From positions 186,001 to 250,000 of the forward strand of contig JAHLLH010000006.1 of assembly GCA_020444265.1 (NCBI GenBank): a stretch of 64,000 nt of DNA, in the 5' to 3' direction. The notes under the pieces are model-generated. The model was not told the origin of the DNA, ran no database searches, and worked only from the letters and a program-made list of their open reading frames with translations. Source of the DNA: a bacterium (GTDB lineage: Bacteria; Electryoneota; Electryoneia; Electryoneales; Electryoneaceae). Positions 62,165 through 64,000 of this stretch are shown here, piece after piece (position 1 is the first letter of the stretch; every line of letters starts with the position of its first letter). The translations under genes and the position numbers were made by a program.

Positions 62165-64000
62165 GATTCGCTGCCCTCGTCCTGCAGCTTATCCCGATCC
62201 GTGCCACGTTTCTCAGCTTCGCGAGACAGCAGATCAGACAGGTTGGTTGGAAGGGAGACGATGAACTTGGTGCCCTTGCCTACTTCCGAGGTCACATCGA
62301 TACGACCGCGATGATCCTGGATGATCTGGAAGGTGATCGCAAGCCCCAATCCGGTACCAACACCAACACCTTTTGTCGTGTAGCCAGGGTCGAAGATGCG
62401 CTCGAGACGTTCCTTCGGGATCCCGCTGCCGGTATCCTCGACACTGATTTTTGCCTCCTGCCCCTCCCTGGTTGTGCGAATGGTAATGCTTCCCTCTCCA
62501 TCAATCGCCTGGATCGAATTGACCAGCAGGTTGAGGACCACCTGGTTAAATCGTGCCGGGAAGCACGAAAGATGGCCTACCTCGCCAAAGTCACGTACCA
62601 CCTTGATCCGTCCGCCCAGTTGGTGATGCACGAGGCTGATGGTATCCTCAATGGCTGAATTGAGGTCGATGTTCTTCAGCTCCGCCTCATCCAGGCGAGC
62701 GAAGCTTCGCAGACGACGGACAATTTCCGACACGCGGTCTGTACCAGAGCCAATGACACGGATCGCGTCGTCCATCACCCCAACAAGACGTTCCGCTTTC
62801 GGACGCAAATTGCTGTCGCTGAATTCCTCATCCTGAAGAAGGACTTTCAGCTTGGTGAAGGCCCGCTGCAACGTATCCTTCATGCTGCTGACCGCACCGA
62901 CCGGAGTGTTGATCTCGTGCGCGATACCCGCTACCAAGCGGCCCAGTGAAGCCATCTTCTCTGTTTGCAGCAATTGGGACTGTGTCTGACGTAGCTGCGT
63001 ATAGGCTTCTTCAAGTTCCTCGAGTACGGCTTGCCGCTTCTTCGCCTCCTCCAGCTCGACTTGGCGGCGTCGGTTTTCTTCGGTCAGACGGAGACGTTCC
63101 ACTTCCTGCTCGCGTGCCGCACGTTCCTGGCGAAGGTTGATGTCGCTAAGGTGTTCCACCTCACGCATCCGTGCCTCCAGCTGGCGATTTGCCAGGGCAA
63201 ATTCCCTCGCCAGGTACAGCGCCATACTGACCAGCAGGATCATTAATCCCAACCAGAGGATCAATTCCTCGCCACTACCTTCGGTCGGGGTGATCACCCC
63301 CAATACATACAGCGCCTGCTGAACTCCGGTCGCGCCGAAAGCGGTGAAGCCGACGGAGAGAATCCACGATCCGCGAATATTGCGGACATGAGCGATAATC
63401 AGGGAAACGAGCCAGCCGACGGTTGAAAGCATGACGAGGATGTAGGTCGCCGGCATGCTGCCCTTCCAGACAAGGAAGGCGCCAATGGGAGTTAATAGTG
63501 GAATCACAAGACGACTCAGCGGGGTGCGAATCCCGTGAATCTCCTGCATGAATCGCAGACCTGTCAGGCTGATCAGGACCAAGGCCAGCTTGAAGCCGTA
63601 TTCAAGCCGGAGGTACTCGCTGAAGTTCAGGGTGAAGCTGCTCTGCACAATCATCAGCATGAGCAGGGTGACACTTGCGGTAAAGGTCGTGTAATGGAGG
63701 AAAGCAGGACGTTTCGGGAAAAGCAGGTAGATCAGGAAGTGCAGCACGGCAAAGGCAAGCGCGAACCCCACCAGCAGGGACATCATTTTAAATCTACCGT
63801 CCTGCTCACGGTAGAACGTATGCCGTGCCTCTTCCCCTCTCAACAGACTGATCCGGAAACCGGGAGAGGACATCAACAGCAGTTCACGGTCTGCCGGTCG
63901 CTCATTCCAGAACTTGATCAGCAGGTCTACTGTATCTGCATTCGCACGGACCGGAGTGATTAAGTCAGAAATCGAATAGACCCAACCGTTGGGCCCCTCC
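62161..64000 (-). CDS. 7TMR-DISM-like sensor histidine kinase, 5' end missing
   Basis: The frame stays open to the window edge, so the amino end is missing; about 612 residues are visible. A periplasmic end (YSISDLITPVRANADTVDLLIKF and on) precedes seven membrane segments resembling 7TMR-DISM, suggesting a DISMED2-type extracellular domain outside the window. A coiled coil rich in Glu and Arg follows. The phosphotransfer motif is LGRLVAGIAHEINTPVGAV, the N-box NLLVNSIQAIDGEG, G1 VEDTGSGI and G2 GTGLGLAI. An internal ATG at 63876 is a possible but unlikely start. It overlaps the 60620 kinase by ATGA, so two sister kinases are co-expressed. Confidence 0.88.
   Translation of the reverse strand, partial: EGPNGWVYSISDLITPVRANADTVDLLIKFWNERPADRELLLMSSPGFRISLLRGEEARHTFYREQDGRFKMMSLLVGFALAFAVLHFLIYLLFPKRPAFLHYTTFTASVTLLMLMIVQSSFTLNFSEYLRLEYGFKLALVLISLTGLRFMQEIHGIRTPLSRLVIPLLTPIGAFLVWKGSMPATYILVMLSTVGWLVSLIIAHVRNIRGSWILSVGFTAFGATGVQQALYVLGVITPTEGSGEELILWLGLMILLVSMALYLAREFALANRQLEARMREVEHLSDINLRQERAAREQEVERLRLTEENRRRQVELEEAKKRQAVLEELEEAYTQLRQTQSQLLQTEKMASLGRLVAGIAHEINTPVGAVSSMKDTLQRAFTKLKVLLQDEEFSDSNLRPKAERLVGVMDDAIRVIGSGTDRVSEIVRRLRSFARLDEAELKNIDLNSAIEDTISLVHHQLGGRIKVVRDFGEVGHLSCFPARFNQVVLNLLVNSIQAIDGEGSITIRTTREGQEAKISVEDTGSGIPKERLERIFDPGYTTKGVGVGTGLGLAITFQIIQDHRGRIDVTSEVGKGTKFIVSLPTNLSDLLSREAEKRGTDRDKLQDEGSES

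Overview
The window is about 57% GC, almost entirely coding, and carries about 43 protein genes with no rRNA, tRNA or CRISPR array that I can see. It looks like a Gram-negative bacterium of the FCB group or a related uncultured phylum. The evidence is lipid A synthesis (lpxB), seven secreted proteins ending in a type IX-like C-terminal sorting domain (YPNPFN, then DLLGRQV-like, then a terminal KxxLVK-like tail), a GldA/F/G-like ABC system, DUF3857 transglutaminase proteins and FtsX-type permeases. No phylum can be named from sequence alone.

Layout. 1-1.9 kb: end of lpxB coupled to rnhC. 1.9-3.3 kb: gene-poor, with palindromic repeats and a 21-base G run. 3.3-7.5 kb: four-gene ABC/GldG-like operon. 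7.8-10.1 kb: sorting-domain protein. 10.4-14.1 kb: msrB, then coaD, pta and an aminotransferase. 14.3-21 kb: coupled minus-strand operon amidase-surE-guaA-binding protein-uppP. 21.6-24.5 kb: two tandem sorting-domain paralogues. 25-27.7 kb: ECF sigma factor, anti-sigma factor and a secreted three-module protein. 27.9-32.6 kb: GPP34, HAD phosphatase, OPA transporter, sorting-domain protein. 33-37 kb: selD, an HD-GYP regulator and a Ppx/GppA-Nudix fusion. 37-38 kb: 296-bp tandem repeat. 38-42 kb: two coupled transglutaminase-fold proteins. 42.7-48 kb: sorting-domain protein, EamA transporter, M32 carboxypeptidase. 48.4-51.6 kb: operon of one small sorting-domain protein and three tandem secreted paralogues. 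52-57.5 kb: FtsX-like permease, sorting-domain protein and a small membrane protein. 58-64 kb: membrane/coiled-coil protein, DUF2179 protein and two overlapping 7TM histidine kinases.

The strongest unexpected result is selD. The simple open reading frame starts too late because the true gene contains an in-frame TGA exactly where the catalytic Cys/Sec of selenophosphate synthetase lies. A perfect 8-bp hairpin with a GGU loop follows the TGA. SelD is therefore probably itself a selenoprotein, which implies a selenocysteine decoding system elsewhere in the genome.

Other points are the four-gene secreted operon at 48.4-51.6 kb, the sigma/anti-sigma/secreted-protein unit, the Ppx-Nudix fusion, a transglutaminase paralogue that has lost its catalytic Cys and His, and several families of short dispersed elements with inverted ends. 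Much of the genome product is envelope- and secretion-directed: cell-wall recycling, lipid A, exported sorting-domain proteins and membrane sensors.
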